64,000 bases of DNA. Origin: Shewanella cyperi. Lineage in GTDB: Bacteria > Pseudomonadota > Gammaproteobacteria > Enterobacterales > Shewanellaceae. Positions 54,252 to 63,699 of this stretch are shown piece by piece. Made by a program: the position numbers and the translations under genes. The stretch is from contig NZ_CP071501.1 in NCBI RefSeq assembly GCF_017354985.1, positions 62,001 through 126,000 of the forward strand, read 5' to 3'. Each line of letters opens with the position of its first letter. Positions within the stretch are counted from its first letter, which is position 1. Under the pieces are notes generated by a model, which saw only the letters and a list, made by a program, of their open reading frames with translations, was not told where the DNA came from and made no database searches.

Positions 54252-55520
54252 ATGAATCGTTTGCTCTATTCGCTGCTCTTGTATCTGCTATCGCCCTTGT
54301 TACTTCTGTACCTGGCTCTGAGAGCCAGTCGCAGCGCCGACTATCGGGGCCGCTGGGCCGAGCGTTTCGGCCTGGCCACTCTGCAGCCCTGTGATCTGTT
54401 AATTCACTCGGTCTCCATGGGGGAAACCCTGGCGGCCTTGCCTTTGATCCGCGCCATCCTGGCAAGGAAGCCGGGTATCAGAATTACCGTAACCACCACC
54501 AGCCCCACGGGCTCGGCCGAAGTGGTTAAGGCCCTGGGTGCTCAGGTGCAGCATTGTTATCTGCCCTTTGATTTGCCCTGGTGCGTGGCCCGTTTTCTCA
54601 GAGTCCTGAATGCCAGCGAGCTTATCATCATGGAAACCGAGCTGTGGCCAAACCTCATTCATTTGGCCAAGGTCAGGGGCATGAAGGTCCAGCTGGCCAA
54701 TGCCAGATTGTCGGCCAAGTCGGCGGCCAGCTATCACAAGTGGCACAGGCTGACCGGTCCCATGCTGGCGAGCATTGACCGCATCGCGGTGCAAACCCAG
54801 ATTGAAGCCGAGCGCTTTCAGTCCCTTGGGGTAGCGGCGCAGCGTATTGCGGTTTGCGGCAGCCTCAAATTTGATCTGCAGATAGACGAGAGCCGCCGAG
54901 AACAAGCCAGACAACTGCGGCAGCATTGGGGCAGGGATAGGGATCCTGTCTGGGTTGCCGGCAGTGTCCATCCGGGGGAGTTTGCTGCGGTATTGGCCGC
55001 CCATAAGGTCCTGTTAACCCGGTTTCCCCAAGCCTTGCTGATATTTGTCCCCCGGCATCCGGAGCAATTCGTTGCGGCGGCCCAGGCCATAGTCGACGCG
55101 GGATTGAGTCTGGCTAAGCGCAGCGCCAATGACATGCCCGTGCCCGGAGTGCAGGTACTTTTGGGCGATACCATGGGTGAGCTGCTGACTTGGTATGGTG
55201 TCGCCTCAATTTATCAGGGGGCTGCCTTTGTCGGCGGAACCCTGATACACAGCGGCGGTCACAACCCGCTGGAGCCCGCGGCCATGGGCTTACCGGTCGC
55301 ACTTGGGCCCAATCACTGGGACTTCACCGAAATCAGCCGCTTACTGCAGCAGGCAGGGAACCTGACCCTGGTGCAGGATGGGGAAGTTCTGGGTGAATTA
55401 TTATCGCTCTGGTTCACCGATGAGCCAGCGCGAGCCACAGCCGGCGCAGCAGGCTTGGCCGTGGTCGAGCAGAATCGGGGGGCGCTGGAGAAGCAATTGG
55501 CCTGGTTGAGCCAGGAGTGA
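54252..55520 (+). CDS. waaA: 3-deoxy-D-manno-octulosonic-acid (Kdo) transferase
   Basis: A 422-residue inner-membrane-associated GT30 transferase adding Kdo to lipid A precursor from CMP-Kdo. A hydrophobic N-terminal anchor (LLYSLLLYLLSPLLLLYLAL) is followed by the KdtA core: IHSVSMGETLAALPLI (catalytic Glu), TPTGS-like TTTSPTGSAEV, LIIMETELWPNLI, AGSVHPGEFAAV and GGTLIHSGGHNPLEPAAMGLPVALGPNHWDF. All major blocks are present. It opens the LPS gene cluster. Its 3' end has a short duplication around the stop. Confidence 0.95.
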   Translation: MNRLLYSLLLYLLSPLLLLYLALRASRSADYRGRWAERFGLATLQPCDLLIHSVSMGETLAALPLIRAILARKPGIRITVTTTSPTGSAEVVKALGAQVQHCYLPFDLPWCVARFLRVLNASELIIMETELWPNLIHLAKVRGMKVQLANARLSAKSAASYHKWHRLTGPMLASIDRIAVQTQIEAERFQSLGVAAQRIAVCGSLKFDLQIDESRREQARQLRQHWGRDRDPVWVAGSVHPGEFAAVLAAHKVLLTRFPQALLIFVPRHPEQFVAAAQAIVDAGLSLAKRSANDMPVPGVQVLLGDTMGELLTWYGVASIYQGAAFVGGTLIHSGGHNPLEPAAMGLPVALGPNHWDFTEISRLLQQAGNLTLVQDGEVLGELLSLWFTDEPARATAGAAGLAVVEQNRGALEKQLAWLSQE

Positions 55521-55569
55521 AGTCAGCCCTGAGCCAAGAGTTAAGTTAGCCAAGAGCGAGGTGAGCGCC
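55507..55569. repeat. Short direct repeats across the waaA stop codon
   Basis: A 22-23-base segment with TGAGCCAGGAGTGAAGTCAGCC at 55507-55529, containing the TGA stop, recurs at 55530-55551 and, shortened, from 55548. Substitutions are few. Confidence 0.6.
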
Positions 55570-55581
55570 AGGGTGACCGGC

Positions 55582-56307
55582 TCAGCCTTGGCCCATGCCC
55601 GCCTGATAGCCTGCCAACAGCTGTTGCCAATTCTCAGGGCTGAAATGTAGCCCAGCTTGTTTGCCTTTCTCCTTATTGAAGGAGCGCAGCAACCTGTCTA
55701 TGTTGCTCTGCTGCCATTGGCTCGCCGGCGTCCTGAGTTCACCCCGGTCAAAATCAATCAAATAGAACTCGCCGTTTCCAATCAGGATATTCTTGGCGTT
55801 GAGATCGGCATGATAAACGCCGCGGCGGTGGAAGCGGGCTAAGGTGCTGCCCAGTTGCTGCCATTGCTCCGTCGTCATGGCCTGCTTTTCCAGAAAGGCC
55901 ACCAGATCGACACAGCCTTCGATGCGTTCTATCAGGATATCGGCGCTGTACCACAGGGCCTTTTTAACAACCCGTGCCGCAATTGGCTTGGGCACCGGCA
56001 GACCTTCACCGTGCAGCTGTTCCAACAGTTTCAGCTCGGCCAGGGCGCGGGTCCTTTCCAATCCAGTATAGAGGTAGGCATCCTTACTGAGTTTTTCCAT
56101 CAGACCACCACGCCAATAATGGCGCAGCACCCAATCTGTCGTGTTTGCCGGTGGGCGGATAAACCAGGTGGTGTAACGACCGAAGGAACTGCCGCTGATC
56201 CGGCCCTGTTCGCGCCAAAACTCCGCATTGAACCACTCTGTGGTCAACGAATCGGGCGCCGCGGTGGCCAGGGCCAGTGTTGTAGCGGAACTTTTCCTGA
56301 GTCTCAT
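55582..56307 (-). CDS. kdkA: 3-deoxy-D-manno-octulosonic acid kinase KdkA
   Basis: A 241-residue kinase of the lipopolysaccharide kinase/Bud32-like fold. RRGVYHADLNAKNILI (catalytic HxDxxxxN), YLIDFDRGELR (DFD metal site) and ERIEGCVDLVAFL mark the family that phosphorylates Kdo at O-4. In Shewanella this Kdo phosphate replaces the second Kdo, and this position next to waaA supports the assignment. It is convergent with waaA and divergent from the GT9 gene. Confidence 0.9.
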   Translation of the reverse strand: MRLRKSSATTLALATAAPDSLTTEWFNAEFWREQGRISGSSFGRYTTWFIRPPANTTDWVLRHYWRGGLMEKLSKDAYLYTGLERTRALAELKLLEQLHGEGLPVPKPIAARVVKKALWYSADILIERIEGCVDLVAFLEKQAMTTEQWQQLGSTLARFHRRGVYHADLNAKNILIGNGEFYLIDFDRGELRTPASQWQQSNIDRLLRSFNKEKGKQAGLHFSPENWQQLLAGYQAGMGQG

Positions 56308-56390
56308 GGGGTAAATCTAATCCGAAGCGTGGAACCTGGCGCCATTCTACATTAAGATCGCCGCTTTGTACCCAAGCACCCCGGAAGCCC

Positions 56391-57437
56391 ATGAGCCTCA
56401 ATCCAGAACAGATCCAAACCCTGTGCCTGCTGCGTCTGTCAGCCATAGGTGATGTCTGCCACGCCGTGGCCATGGTTCAGGCCATACAGAGACGTCATCC
56501 CGCCATCGCCATTACCTGGGTGATAGGCAAGGTGGAGTATCAGTTGCTCAAACACCTGCCCGGCATCGAATTTGTGATCTTTGACAAGGCCAAAGGTTGG
56601 AAGTCCTACGGGGAATTGCGGCAGGCCTTGAAGGGGCGCAGATTTGATGTGCTGCTGCACATGCAGGTGGCGCTGCGGGCCACAATCGCTTCCATGATGA
56701 TTTCTGCCAAGGTGCGTATCGGTTTTGACCGGGCCCGCGCCAAGGAAGGTCAGTGGTTGGTAACCAATAACAGCATAGCGCCCCAGCACGAACCTCACGT
56801 GTTGGATGGCTTTATGGGATTCGCTGCCAAGCTCGGGGTCACCGATTTGACTCCGAGTTGGAACATACCTGTTCCCCAGGCCGATGAAGAATTTGCTGCA
56901 GGGGTTATTGCACCGGTCGAGCGGGTGCTGGCGATCTGCGCCGCCGCAAGCAAGGTCGAACGCAATTGGCTGCCGGAGCGTTATGCCGCCGTGGCAGACT
57001 ATGCCGTGTCCAAGGGATTCAGGGTGCTGCTTTGCGGTGGTCCCAGCGCCATGGAAAAACAACTCGCTGCCAATATTCAACGGTTTTGCCAATCCGAGTT
57101 GACCGATCTGGTGGGAAAAACGTCCTTGGTTCAGCTTTTGGCAATTTTACGCCGAGCCAGCCTGGTGCTGGCACCGGATACCGGCCCGGCACACATGGCC
57201 GTGACCCAAGGCACACCCGTAATAGGTTTGTATGCCCACTCCAACCCCGGCCGTACCGGCCCCTACACCTGCCGCAACTATGTGGTCAGTGTGTATGACC
57301 AAGCCATGGCGGAGCAGTATCCCAACAGGCTAATGCCCTGGGGCACGCGCGCCAAGGGAGAGCATTTGATGGCAATGATAGACGTGGCTTCGGTTTGCCG
57401 AATGCTTGATAAGATCTTGAGCGCCAGGGAGCTGTGA
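56391..57437 (+). CDS. LPS heptosyltransferase-like glycosyltransferase (GT9)
   Basis: A 348-residue cytoplasmic, inner-membrane-associated transferase of family GT9. LLRLSAIGDVCHAVAMVQAIQRRHP at the N-terminus and PDTGPAHMAVTQGTPVIGLYAHSNPGRTGPY near the C-terminus match ADP-heptose:LPS heptosyltransferases. The nucleotide-donor and catalytic regions are intact. The acceptor (heptose I, II or other) cannot be fixed by eye. Two bases later begins the first MurG-like gene, so these form an operon with shared control. Confidence 0.88.
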   Translation: MSLNPEQIQTLCLLRLSAIGDVCHAVAMVQAIQRRHPAIAITWVIGKVEYQLLKHLPGIEFVIFDKAKGWKSYGELRQALKGRRFDVLLHMQVALRATIASMMISAKVRIGFDRARAKEGQWLVTNNSIAPQHEPHVLDGFMGFAAKLGVTDLTPSWNIPVPQADEEFAAGVIAPVERVLAICAAASKVERNWLPERYAAVADYAVSKGFRVLLCGGPSAMEKQLAANIQRFCQSELTDLVGKTSLVQLLAILRRASLVLAPDTGPAHMAVTQGTPVIGLYAHSNPGRTGPYTCRNYVVSVYDQAMAEQYPNRLMPWGTRAKGEHLMAMIDVASVCRMLDKILSAREL

Positions 57438-57438
57438 G

Positions 57439-58512
57439 ATGAGACATCCCAAGCTGCTGTTTATTCCTGTTTCTTCGGCCGAAGGCATAGGGGAATACAT
57501 GCGTTCCATGATTATCGCCGAGGGGGTCAAGCGCCGTTGGCCGGAAGCGGATATCCATTTTATCCTCAGCCGCGAAGCTCCCTATGCCAATACTTGCCCC
57601 TTTAAAACTCATCAGGTTGCCCGGTCACCCACCAAGGAAGTGGCTGCGGTCAATAGGTTGATGGCTGAACTCAAACCGAACATAGTGATTTTTGATGCCT
57701 CCGGGCGCCGCAGCCAGTTGGCCTGTGCCAAGCGGAATGATGCGGCCGTGGTTTTTATCAGTCAGCATAAGCGCAAAAGAGCCAGGGGCATGAAGTGGAG
57801 CCGTGCCAGGCACACGGACAGGCATTGGGTTGCCCAACCATCCTTTGCCATAGAGCCCCTGAGTCGTTGGGAAAGGATCAAGTTGAAGCTGTTGGGACTT
57901 GTGTCTCCCCGGCATCTGGGTATGGTGTTTATGCCACCGGATGAAGTGCGGCGTGAGACTTTGCAAGCTAAGTGGCAGTTGCAACATGGCCAGTATTTGC
58001 TGGTAAACGCCGGCTCCGGTGGGCACAAGTTAGGAGTGGGGCTTGCGGCCGACATTTTTGCCGATGCTGCCGCTGCTCTATCGCGGGAACTGGGCATTAG
58101 AACCGTTATGATCTACGGTGAGAATTATCCAAAGCAACCTGTCGAAAACGACGACGTTGTCGCTATTAAGTCACTAAATAACGAGGATTTTATCAGCCTG
58201 TTGTCGGGGGCGAAAGCCGCCATTCTCAGTGGTGGTGGTACGGTGCTTCAGGCCATTGCTCTGGGTGTGCCTGTCTTGGGTGTGCCTGTTGCCAAAGATC
58301 AACCTGCCCGGTTACAGGCCTGTGAGGCGGAGGGACTCATCAAGGTTGCTGCTTCGGAAACCTTGGTTGAATCGGCCAGGGCGTTCATACAGCCACAGGT
58401 GTTGCAGCAATTAAGCCAAGCATTAGCCAGTCAGTCACAGGGAAATGGATTGCAACAGGCCCTGGCCGATATCGCCGAGTTACTGGTCGAGCGCGCCAAC
58501 CAAGAAAACTAA
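57439..58512 (+). CDS. MurG-like putative glycosyltransferase, paralogue 1
   Basis: A 357-residue protein that resembles the GT28/MurG and LpxB-type two-domain fold: N-terminal PKLLFIPVSSAEGIGEYMRSMIIAEGV, a middle FDASGRRSQLACAKRNDAAVVFISQHKRKRARG, and a C-terminal ILSGGGTVLQAIALGVPVLGVPVAKDQPAR like MurG's GGxTxxE-type donor loop. The basic HKRKRARGMKWSRAR stretch could contact lipid or a phosphate group. I do not recognise a characterised family. It lies between a GT9 and a paralogue in an LPS gene run and probably modifies the core oligosaccharide. Confidence 0.65.
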   Translation: MRHPKLLFIPVSSAEGIGEYMRSMIIAEGVKRRWPEADIHFILSREAPYANTCPFKTHQVARSPTKEVAAVNRLMAELKPNIVIFDASGRRSQLACAKRNDAAVVFISQHKRKRARGMKWSRARHTDRHWVAQPSFAIEPLSRWERIKLKLLGLVSPRHLGMVFMPPDEVRRETLQAKWQLQHGQYLLVNAGSGGHKLGVGLAADIFADAAAALSRELGIRTVMIYGENYPKQPVENDDVVAIKSLNNEDFISLLSGAKAAILSGGGTVLQAIALGVPVLGVPVAKDQPARLQACEAEGLIKVAASETLVESARAFIQPQVLQQLSQALASQSQGNGLQQALADIAELLVERANQEN

Positions 58513-58525
58513 GCAGGGATAGGAT

Positions 58526-59590
58526 TTGAATAAGGATTTGAAGTTAATGTTTATCCCCGTGTCCTCTCCTGAGGGCATGGGAGAATACATGCGTTCCCTT
58601 ATCCTGGCGCAGGCCTTGGCAGATCGCTTTCCTCGGGCGCGTATTGAGTTTTTGTTGAATCGTCACGCGCCCTATACCGCAGAGTGTCCCTTTCCGGTGA
58701 CCTTGCTTGACAGCAGTCCCACGCGTGCCACCGCCGCAGTCAATGATGCCATTAAAAATATGGTGCCGGACCTGGTGGTGTTTGATGCTTCAGGCAGAAA
58801 AAAGCAGCTTGAGTGTGCCCAAGAGGTTGGTGCAGCTGTGGTGTTTATCAGCCAGCATAAGCGTAAGCGGCGACGGGGATTAAGAATTGGACGTGCCAAA
58901 GTGACCGATTTGCATTTGGTGGCGCAACCCGAATTTATCATAGGCCAGCTGGGATGGCTTGAGCGTTTGAAATGCGCTTGGTTCAAATTGCCAAGGCCCA
59001 AGAATATCGGAGCGGTATTTTTTCCACCGACACCGGATAGGCAAGAGCGCCTATTGGCAGAACTGGGATTGGAACGGGGTAACTTCCTTTTGTTCAGTGC
59101 CGGTTCAGGTGGCCATAAGTGGAATCAGGGACTGGCAACGGACAGATTTTTGGATGCAGCCAAAGAGGCAAACCAAAAAACGGCTATGCCTTGCTTACTG
59201 GTGTTGGGACCAAATTATCCGGGTGAGACCCCGGATGTTGAGGGGGTGCATTGCCTGCGTTCCATGACTCCGATGGATTTTGTCAATGTCCTGGATGCGG
59301 CGACCGCTGCAGTACTCAGTGGTGGTGACACACTTTTGCAGGCGATTGCCCTTGGCAAGCCGACCCTGGCAGTGCCTGTGTCCAAGGACCAACCGGCACG
59401 CATCCACCGTTGTGTCGAACAAGGCCTGGTCCTCAGCGCCACCTTGCCCACCTTGGTGGCTGCGGCGCACAATTTTGTAACGGAAGAACGACAGCGGGTA
59501 TTGAGGCACAAGTTGATGCAGCAGACACAGGAGAACGGTCTGCATCTGGCAATGAAACACATGATAACTCTGATCGAGGACAGACTATGA
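58526..59590 (+). CDS. MurG-like putative glycosyltransferase, paralogue 2
   Basis: A 354-residue protein about 40 per cent identical by eye to its upstream neighbour, with the same blocks: LKLMFIPVSSPEGMGEYMRSLILAQAL, VFDASGRKKQLECAQEVGAAVVFISQHKRKRRRG, GSGGHKWNQGLATDRFL and VLSGGDTLLQAIALGKPTLAVPVSKDQPAR. The start is TTG at 58526, which aligns the N-terminus with the paralogue; the alternative ATG seven codons in would cut it. The stop overlaps the next gene (ATGA). The pair looks like a tandem duplication with divergence. Confidence 0.65.
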   Translation: MNKDLKLMFIPVSSPEGMGEYMRSLILAQALADRFPRARIEFLLNRHAPYTAECPFPVTLLDSSPTRATAAVNDAIKNMVPDLVVFDASGRKKQLECAQEVGAAVVFISQHKRKRRRGLRIGRAKVTDLHLVAQPEFIIGQLGWLERLKCAWFKLPRPKNIGAVFFPPTPDRQERLLAELGLERGNFLLFSAGSGGHKWNQGLATDRFLDAAKEANQKTAMPCLLVLGPNYPGETPDVEGVHCLRSMTPMDFVNVLDAATAAVLSGGDTLLQAIALGKPTLAVPVSKDQPARIHRCVEQGLVLSATLPTLVAAAHNFVTEERQRVLRHKLMQQTQENGLHLAMKHMITLIEDRL

Positions 59591-60681
59591 GCGGCAAGAG
59601 AATCGCCATTGCCATTAATTCGTTGGCTGGTGGTGGTGCAGAAAAAGTTGTAATGACCCTGGCGTCTTCGCTGATAGCTATGGGTCACGAGCCGCATTTG
59701 CTGGTGCTGCAAAATATTTGTCAGCACGAAGTTGCTCCCGAGCTCAAGGTTCATTATTGCTTCGGTGCCGAAGAGCGCAATATCGACGGCTTCTGGCGTT
59801 TATCAAACTCGGTCAAACGTGTTAAACAATGGATTGCCGGATTGGAGGCCGAATACGGTAAATTCGATCTTTTCCTGTCCAATTTACACCAGACTAACCT
59901 GATGATGACCCGTGTGGGTGTCGCTCCATTATATTGTGTGGTGCACAATGCCATGGAAGAGGAGTTGAAACGTCAGCGCAAACTTGGCCCCCTTGCCTGG
60001 TTTGAAATGTGGCGCGCTCAGCAGGCTCTTGATGGTCAGCATCTGGTAGCCGTTTCTGAAGGCTTGGCAAATGAGCTCAGGCATTCAAAACGCATCAAGC
60101 CTGCATCCGTGACAACTATCTATAACCCATTTGAGCTTGACACTATCCGGACCTTGGCTGAGCAAAGACCAGCAGATATGCCGGAAGGCGATTACATTAT
60201 TCACGTAGGACGTTTTGCCAGGCAGAAGCGCCACGATGTGTTGTTTGCTGCGTTGAAGGTGATGCAGCATCAAGTGCCTTTGGTGCTGTTATGCAGTAAT
60301 CGCAAAAAAGCATTGAAGGCGGTAAAGAAGCTGGGACTGGAACAGAGGGTCATTATTCCCGGCTTTCAGCAAAACCCATTCCCCTGGATAAAAAACGCGA
60401 AACTGCTGGTATTGAGTTCAGACTATGAAGGTTTTGGGAACGTGTTGCTTGAGGCGTTGGCGCTGAACACTCCTGTGGTCAGTACCGATTGTCCCCATGG
60501 TCCGGATGAAATCCTCGGTGACGCATTGGCTCACTGCTTGGTTCCAAGAAGAGATCCCCAGGCGCTGGCCGCGGCCATGGATCGGGTGCTCACTCAGGGC
60601 GTATCTTTGGAACAACTGCCGATACTGGACGCCGTTGGTGCCGAACACGTGGCGCAGCAGTATTTGGCATTGGCCAAATAG
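59587..60681 (+). CDS. Glycosyltransferase family 4
   Basis: A 364-residue GT-B transferase. IAIAINSLAGGGAEKVVMTLASSL is the acceptor-domain start; YNPFELDTIR, YIIHVGRFARQKRHDVLFAAL and LVLSSDYEGFGNVLLEALALNTPVVSTDCPHGPDEIL (catalytic EX7E-type region) identify GT4. It is most likely a core or surface polysaccharide sugar transferase. The ATG at 59587 overlaps the previous stop. A longer frame upstream runs inside the paralogue gene and was rejected. Confidence 0.87.
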   Translation: MSGKRIAIAINSLAGGGAEKVVMTLASSLIAMGHEPHLLVLQNICQHEVAPELKVHYCFGAEERNIDGFWRLSNSVKRVKQWIAGLEAEYGKFDLFLSNLHQTNLMMTRVGVAPLYCVVHNAMEEELKRQRKLGPLAWFEMWRAQQALDGQHLVAVSEGLANELRHSKRIKPASVTTIYNPFELDTIRTLAEQRPADMPEGDYIIHVGRFARQKRHDVLFAALKVMQHQVPLVLLCSNRKKALKAVKKLGLEQRVIIPGFQQNPFPWIKNAKLLVLSSDYEGFGNVLLEALALNTPVVSTDCPHGPDEILGDALAHCLVPRRDPQALAAAMDRVLTQGVSLEQLPILDAVGAEHVAQQYLALAK

Positions 60682-60722
60682 TCCACAAATTACAGAAATA
60701 AAACAGTGTGTTGTAATTTTGT

Positions 60723-60747
60723 TGCCGGGTCGTGTGCCCGGCATTTT
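60723..60747 (+). terminator. Likely terminator after the GT4 gene
   Basis: GCCGGG and CCCGGC arms (60724-60729 and 60737-60742) with a seven-base loop, then a short T-run; weaker than the other terminators here. Confidence 0.6.
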
Positions 60748-60799
60748 CATTCACAACTATCCCAAGAGGGAGTAATATTGGCAATTCTTTCGCCTTTAA

Positions 60800-61300
<501 letters not shown>

Positions 61301-61318
61301 GCGATTTAAAAGGATTTT

Positions 61319-62803
61319 ATGAAAGCTTTGACTCTTTCCGGCCTGAGCTTGGCCATGTTGGCTGCCTCTGTTACCGCTGCGCCCTGGGTCGATACCGCGG
61401 ATCTTTACTTAAGGACCGACATCCAGACCTTGGCCGATGCGGGCATTATTACAGTACCGGTGAACACCTATCCCTTGATGTGGTCGGGCATAGGTGTCGA
61501 TCTTGGCAAGGCGGAACCTTCCTTGATGACAGAGGCCCAGGCCCAGGCCTATGCCAGGGTTAACTTTTATTATCAGCAGGCCATTGCCAACAGAGGCGCC
61601 AGTCGGCTGCATTTGAGTGCAGCGGATGACGCGGCCAGATTCCAGCATTTTGGCAGCGATTATCGCGAACAGGGTGAGCTTGGCCTGTCCCATGAATACC
61701 TGGGCAGTCGTTTTGCGTTTAAATTGGCGGCAACCGCAACCCTGGAGCCACAGGATGAAGAGACCTTGCGCGCCGATGGCAGCTACCTGGCAATGATTGC
61801 CGGCAACTGGGTGTTGACCGCCGGAGCGCTGGAACAGTGGTGGGGTCCGGGCTTTGATACCGCATTGCACAGGTCCAATAACGCCAGGCCCATGCCGGCC
61901 TTAACCCTCAGCCGCAATAATGCTGCGGCCTTTGAAACCCCCTGGCTATCCTGGATTGGTCCCTGGACTCTCACTACAGGTGTGGCCTGGATGAACGATG
62001 ACAGGGCGGTGGAAGATGCCTTGTTATGGCAGTTCCGTGGCACTTTGCGCCCCTTCAAACAATTGGAGATTGGCACCTCCTGGACCACCCAATTGTGCGG
62101 CGAAGGCCAGCCTTGTGGTATGAACACCTTCTTCAAGGCCATATCCGGTGGTACAGAGTGCGTGGATGGCAGTGATAATTGCGATCCCAGCCAGAATACC
62201 AAGATAGGCAACCAGATGGCCGGTTTTGATCTGCGCTATGCAGATACCTGGTTCAATGTCCCCGTGGGCCTTTACCTGGAGCGCACCTGTGAGGATTCCA
62301 GCGGTAAAATGCCATGGCAGTTGGCGGACTGTGCCAACTTGGTGGGTGTGGATAGCCGTTTCGGCGGTGCCGGTGAGCAGTTCAAGGTGTTCCTTGAGTA
62401 TTCCAATACCCAGGTGGCCTGTGGTGAAAACCAGAACAGCTTCAACTGCTTTTATGAACATGGCACCTACCTGAGTGGTTCCCGTTATCAGAAACGTTCA
62501 TTGGGATCGACCTACGATTCCGATGCCAAGGTGCTGGTATTGGGTTTCATAGGTCAGTACGGTGACAGCAAGGGGGTTAACGCCCTGCTGCGCTATGCCA
62601 AACTCAATGAGGACGGTAGCAACCGCGGTGGCGATTGGAGCCCCAAACCAGCCAAGGAAGATCTGTTGATGCTGGAGTTGTCATACCGCCAGCCGGTCTT
62701 CAAGGGCATGCTGACCCTCGGGGGCAGCGCCGGTCGTTCTGAATTCGTCAGCGATTCTGAAACCAATGCCGGTGTGTTTGGTGCCTACGAATACCGTTTT
62801 TAA
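61319..62803 (+). CDS. Outer-membrane capsule-assembly Wzi-like protein
   Basis: A 494-residue exported protein with a signal peptide cleaved near VTA-AP. APWVDTADLYLRTDIQTLADAGII at the mature start, the motif GALEQWWGPGFDTALHRSNNARPMPALTLSRN and the C-terminal aromatic strand FGAYEYRF match Wzi-family outer-membrane barrels, which bind capsular polysaccharide to the cell surface. Several cysteine pairs (LCGEGQPCGMN, CVDGSDNCDPS) are unusual and could form loop disulfides. It lies next to LPS genes, suggesting a role in surface polysaccharide assembly. Confidence 0.85.
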   Translation: MKALTLSGLSLAMLAASVTAAPWVDTADLYLRTDIQTLADAGIITVPVNTYPLMWSGIGVDLGKAEPSLMTEAQAQAYARVNFYYQQAIANRGASRLHLSAADDAARFQHFGSDYREQGELGLSHEYLGSRFAFKLAATATLEPQDEETLRADGSYLAMIAGNWVLTAGALEQWWGPGFDTALHRSNNARPMPALTLSRNNAAAFETPWLSWIGPWTLTTGVAWMNDDRAVEDALLWQFRGTLRPFKQLEIGTSWTTQLCGEGQPCGMNTFFKAISGGTECVDGSDNCDPSQNTKIGNQMAGFDLRYADTWFNVPVGLYLERTCEDSSGKMPWQLADCANLVGVDSRFGGAGEQFKVFLEYSNTQVACGENQNSFNCFYEHGTYLSGSRYQKRSLGSTYDSDAKVLVLGFIGQYGDSKGVNALLRYAKLNEDGSNRGGDWSPKPAKEDLLMLELSYRQPVFKGMLTLGGSAGRSEFVSDSETNAGVFGAYEYRF

Positions 62804-62973
62804 GAGCCGGATTTTAGTGTGAGCGGCTGTCATCCGGTGGCCGCCGTTTTAGGTTAGAATGTTTGCACATCAGGGCCGGATTGGGGATGATATTCCCTTA
62901 AATTTTCCGGCTCTGTGCCTTTTGCCCTGCTTTTGGATAATATTTATTCCATTCAAGCGTTTGGAGAGTACTT

Positions 62974-63699
62974 TTGATTTCAGTAGTCATACCCGCAAAA
63001 GATGAGGTGGGTAACATTGGTCCCCTCATCGAAGAAATCTGTCTGGCGCTGAAGGGACTCAGTGATTTTGAAGTGCTGGTGGTCGATGACGGCAGCAGCG
63101 ATGACACCGCCGGTGAAGTATTGCGCACCGCCAAGGCCCAGGATTGTGATGCGCGGGTGATCCGCCACCGTCACAGCACCGGCCAAAGTACGGCCATTTG
63201 CACTGGCGTGCTGCAAGCCAAGGGTGACTATATAGTGACCCTGGATGCCGATGGTCAGAACGATCCTGCCGATATCCCGGCCATGTACGCCCTGATCCCC
63301 GGCATCAAGCAGCCCCATTTCTGCATCGCAGGCTACCGTAAGAACCGTAAAGACACGGCCTGGAAACGTTTCCAGTCGCGCTTTGCCAATAAGGTCAGGG
63401 ACGCCCTGCTCAACGATGGTGTACCCGACACGGGGTGCGGTCTCAAGCTGTTCCCCCGGGCGACCTTCCTGCGCTTGCCCTACTTCAATCATATGCACAG
63501 GTACATTCCGGCGCTGGTCAGGCGCATGGGTGGTGAGATCCGCATTGCCGTGGTCAACCACAGAGACAGGCAGGCCGGGGTTTCCAAGTACACCGCCTGG
63601 AACCGCGTTTGGGTCGGGATAGTGGATATGTTCGGGGTGATGTGGCTGAATCGCCGCGCCAAGATCGCCGAGATAGAACGCATTGACCACAGTCGCTAA
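62974..63699 (+). CDS. Family 2 glycosyltransferase, polyprenyl-phosphate sugar synthase-like
   Basis: A 241-residue GT2 enzyme resembling dolichyl-phosphate mannose synthase/ArnC. VVIPAKDEVGNIGPLIEEI, then VVDDGSSDDTAGEVL and YIVTLDADGQNDPADIPAM (DxD-type donor and metal motifs), and DTGCGLKLFPRATFLRLPYF are conserved. It lacks the two C-terminal membrane helices of ArnC, so it may be a monotopic enzyme acting with the membrane protein next to it. The start is TTG at 62974, with GGAG seven bases upstream. Confidence 0.86.
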   Translation: MISVVIPAKDEVGNIGPLIEEICLALKGLSDFEVLVVDDGSSDDTAGEVLRTAKAQDCDARVIRHRHSTGQSTAICTGVLQAKGDYIVTLDADGQNDPADIPAMYALIPGIKQPHFCIAGYRKNRKDTAWKRFQSRFANKVRDALLNDGVPDTGCGLKLFPRATFLRLPYFNHMHRYIPALVRRMGGEIRIAVVNHRDRQAGVSKYTAWNRVWVGIVDMFGVMWLNRRAKIAEIERIDHSR

